Assembly: GCA_046759145.1 (NCBI GenBank)
Contig: JBHIBR010000093.1
Location: 1-7,146 of the forward strand
Direction of reading: 5' to 3'
DNA: 7,146 nucleotides
From: JBHIBR01 sp046759145 [NCBI: Nitrospinota bacterium]
Lineage (GTDB): Bacteria; UBA8248
The notes below the pieces were generated by a model that saw nothing but the letters and a program-made list of their open reading frames with translations, was not told the origin of the DNA and ran no database searches. Positions within the stretch are counted from its first letter, which is position 1; each line of letters begins with the position of its first letter. This document shows, one piece after another, positions 5,863-7,146 of this stretch. A program made the position numbers and the translations under genes.

Positions 5863-5868
5863 GGAGGG
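5863..5868 (+). promoter_or_regulatory. Ribosome-binding site fixing the PD40 start at 5875
   Basis: GGAGGG lies 6 bases before the ATG at 5875. The same frame is open further upstream to a TTG at 5797, but that start has no ribosome-binding site, would precede the TATAAT box, and would bury the signal peptide. The 5875 start is therefore preferred. Confidence 0.7.
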
Positions 5869-5874
5869 AGCGTG

Positions 5875-7050
5875 ATGCCGCTCACGAAAGAAAGACTCCG
5901 GCTCGCCCTCTTGTCTGCCCTGGCCGGGGTGACTCTCTGGACGGGGGCGGTTTGGTCAGAAGCTTCTTCGAGGAGCGCCCCCCGGCAGAGCTGGATGGCC
6001 GGGGGCCACGCGGCCCCGCGCGGGGAGCCAGTTGTTTCGAGTCCCCCTCAGCACCGGGGGCTCCAACGAAGTGGGCGCATTCGCTCCGGCCCGGTGGCCG
6101 GGGGCCACCACCTGCGCAACATCCGCCAGCTCACCTTCGGGGGGAGCAACGCCGAGGCCTACTTCTCTTGGGACGGGAAGAAGGTCATCTTCCAGGCGAC
6201 CCGCGACGGCTTCGCCTGCGACCAGATCTTCACCATGAAGGCCGACGGGACCGACCTGCGGCTCCTGAGCACGGGGAAAGGCCGCACCACCTGCTCTTTC
6301 TTCATGCCCGGAGACCGGCAGATCATCTACTCCTCCACCCACCTGGGCGACGCTGCCTGCCCCCCTCGCCCGGACCGCTCCCAGGGCTACGTGTGGGCCC
6401 TGTATGACTACGACATCTTCATCGCGAACGCCGACGGCTCAAACCTAAGGCGCCTCACCGAAAACCCGGGTTACGACGCCGAGCTCGAGGGGGTGGCCCC
6501 CGACGGGACGATTGTGTTCACCTCCCTCCGGGAGGGGAACCTGGACCTCTACACCATGGACCGCAATGGCCGAAACCTGCGCCGGCTCACCCACGAGCGG
6601 GGCTACAACGGCGGCGCCTTCTTCTCCTGGGACGGGAAGGAGATTGTCTACCGCGCCTACCATCCCAAGACCCCCGAAGAGGTGGAGGATTTCGAGAGGC
6701 TCCTTGCGAAGGGGCTCATCCGCCCCCGCCGGGCGGAGCTCTTCGTGATGGACCGGGACGGGAGGAACAAGCGGAAGTTGACGCATAACGGAGCGGCCAA
6801 CTGGGCCCCCTCCTTCCACCCCAACGGCCGCCAGGTCATCTTCTCCTCGAACCTCCACGCGCCGGGCACGCGCAGTTTCGACCTCTACCTCACCCGCATC
6901 GATGGGACCGGGCTCGAGCGGCTCACCTTCGGCGGCTTCAACAGCTTTCCCGCCTTCTCCCGCGACGGGAAGAGACTTCTTTTCACCTCCAGCCGGGGGG
7001 CCAAGGGGCCGAGGGAGTTCAACATCTTCCTCGCGGAGTGGGTGCCGTGA
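5875..7050 (+). CDS. Exported TolB-like six-bladed PD40 beta-propeller protein
   Basis: The 391-residue protein begins with a Sec-type signal peptide (basic MPLTKERLR, hydrophobic 9-27, likely cleavage near SEA-SS at 30). A low-complexity linker runs to about 80. Six PD40/WD40-like blades follow. Each has an S/P-x-D/N-G-K/R strand such as FSWDGKKVIF (97-106), SPxxDG-like VAPDGTIVF (207-215), FSWDGKEIVY (250-259), FHPNGRQVIF (314-323) or FSRDGKRLLF (361-370), then a D-(I/L)-(F/Y)-x-(A/M)-x-x-D/N-G-x-x-L/K-RxLT strand. LTFGGSN (86-92) and LTFGGFN (350-356) bracket the propeller, as if closing it. Such proteins act in the periplasm or at the cell surface in protein or ligand binding; this one is not TolB itself, as it lacks the TolB N-terminal domain and a Tol-Pal context. 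The stop overlaps the next gene's start by one base, so translation is coupled. Ligand unknown. Confidence 0.85.
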   Translation: MPLTKERLRLALLSALAGVTLWTGAVWSEASSRSAPRQSWMAGGHAAPRGEPVVSSPPQHRGLQRSGRIRSGPVAGGHHLRNIRQLTFGGSNAEAYFSWDGKKVIFQATRDGFACDQIFTMKADGTDLRLLSTGKGRTTCSFFMPGDRQIIYSSTHLGDAACPPRPDRSQGYVWALYDYDIFIANADGSNLRRLTENPGYDAELEGVAPDGTIVFTSLREGNLDLYTMDRNGRNLRRLTHERGYNGGAFFSWDGKEIVYRAYHPKTPEEVEDFERLLAKGLIRPRRAELFVMDRDGRNKRKLTHNGAANWAPSFHPNGRQVIFSSNLHAPGTRSFDLYLTRIDGTGLERLTFGGFNSFPAFSRDGKRLLFTSSRGAKGPREFNIFLAEWVP

Positions 7051-7146
7051 TGGACCACCGTCGCATCCTCGTGATCGCTGCACACCCTGACGACATCGAG
7101 TTCTGCTGCTCGGGAACGGTCGCCCGGTGGACGCAGGAGGGCCGGG
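7050..7146 (+). CDS. PIG-L/LmbE-family zinc deacetylase, N-terminal fragment (runs off window)
   Basis: Only 32 codons are visible: MDHRRILVIAAHPDDIEF followed by CCSGTVARWTQEGR. The AHPDD-x-E motif (His12, Asp14, Asp15, Glu17) is the zinc-binding and catalytic signature of PIG-L/LmbE N-acetyl-sugar deacetylases such as GlcNAc-PI, MshB and BshB enzymes. The following small-residue stretch fits the family's Gly-rich segment (here CCSGTVARW; GCGGTIAKW is common). The ATG shares its A with the TGA of the PD40 gene (TGATG), indicating translational coupling. No signal peptide is visible, so the protein is probably cytosolic. The substrate cannot be told from this fragment; mycothiol/bacillithiol-type, glycan or metabolite deacetylation are all possible. 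Confidence 0.85.
   Translation, partial: MDHRRILVIAAHPDDIEFCCSGTVARWTQEGR

Noticed and set aside
5797-5874. Upstream TTG start extending the PD40 protein by 26 residues
   Set aside because: It has no ribosome-binding site, would lie before the TATAAT box, and would place the signal peptide internally. The ATG at 5875 has GGAGGG.
1-7146. CRISPR array, tRNA, rRNA, insertion sequence or attachment site
   Set aside because: No regularly spaced repeats, cloverleaf-like sequences, transposase motifs or terminal inverted repeats with target duplications were seen on either strand.

Overview
The window is a G+C-rich (about two thirds G+C by eye), densely coding bacterial chromosome segment with no RNA genes, insertion sequences or CRISPR. 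It carries seven protein genes, two of them cut by the window edges. The gene content (tungsten-type aldehyde oxidoreductase, arylpyruvate-type ThDP decarboxylase, lipoprotein M28 peptidase with PDZ, exported PD40 propeller, PIG-L deacetylase) suits an environmental high-G+C Gram-negative lineage of the Acidobacteria/Rokubacteria/Tectomicrobia kind. The phylum is a guess.

Left block (1-2702). An aldehyde:ferredoxin oxidoreductase family gene (minus strand, C-terminal part beyond position 1) diverges from a thiamine-diphosphate 2-oxo acid decarboxylase closely resembling Azospirillum phenylpyruvate/indolepyruvate decarboxylase. A 310-base spacer separates them and holds candidate promoters for both directions plus a small inverted repeat over one of them. 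The decarboxylase makes an aldehyde and the oxidoreductase family oxidises aldehydes to acids with ferredoxin as acceptor, so the pair reads as a 2-oxo acid to aldehyde to acid route (inference). A well-led 59-codon gene of unknown function follows the decarboxylase.

Middle block (2703-5743, minus strand). A lipoprotein M28 zinc peptidase with a C-terminal PDZ domain comes first, followed after 73 bases by a GyaR-like D-2-hydroxyacid dehydrogenase. The 73-base gap contains a strong two-part hairpin next to a full-length Shine-Dalgarno sequence. The dehydrogenase ends tail-to-tail with the small plus-strand gene.

Right block (5744-7146, plus strand). Diverging from the peptidase, behind a perfect TATAAT box, is an exported six-bladed TolB/PD40 propeller protein. 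Its stop codon overlaps the start of a PIG-L/LmbE zinc deacetylase that runs off the window.

The strongest leads are the divergent aldehyde pair and the unusual tungstopterin-binding segment of the oxidoreductase. No clearly new multi-gene system is visible; long open frames elsewhere are G+C shadows.
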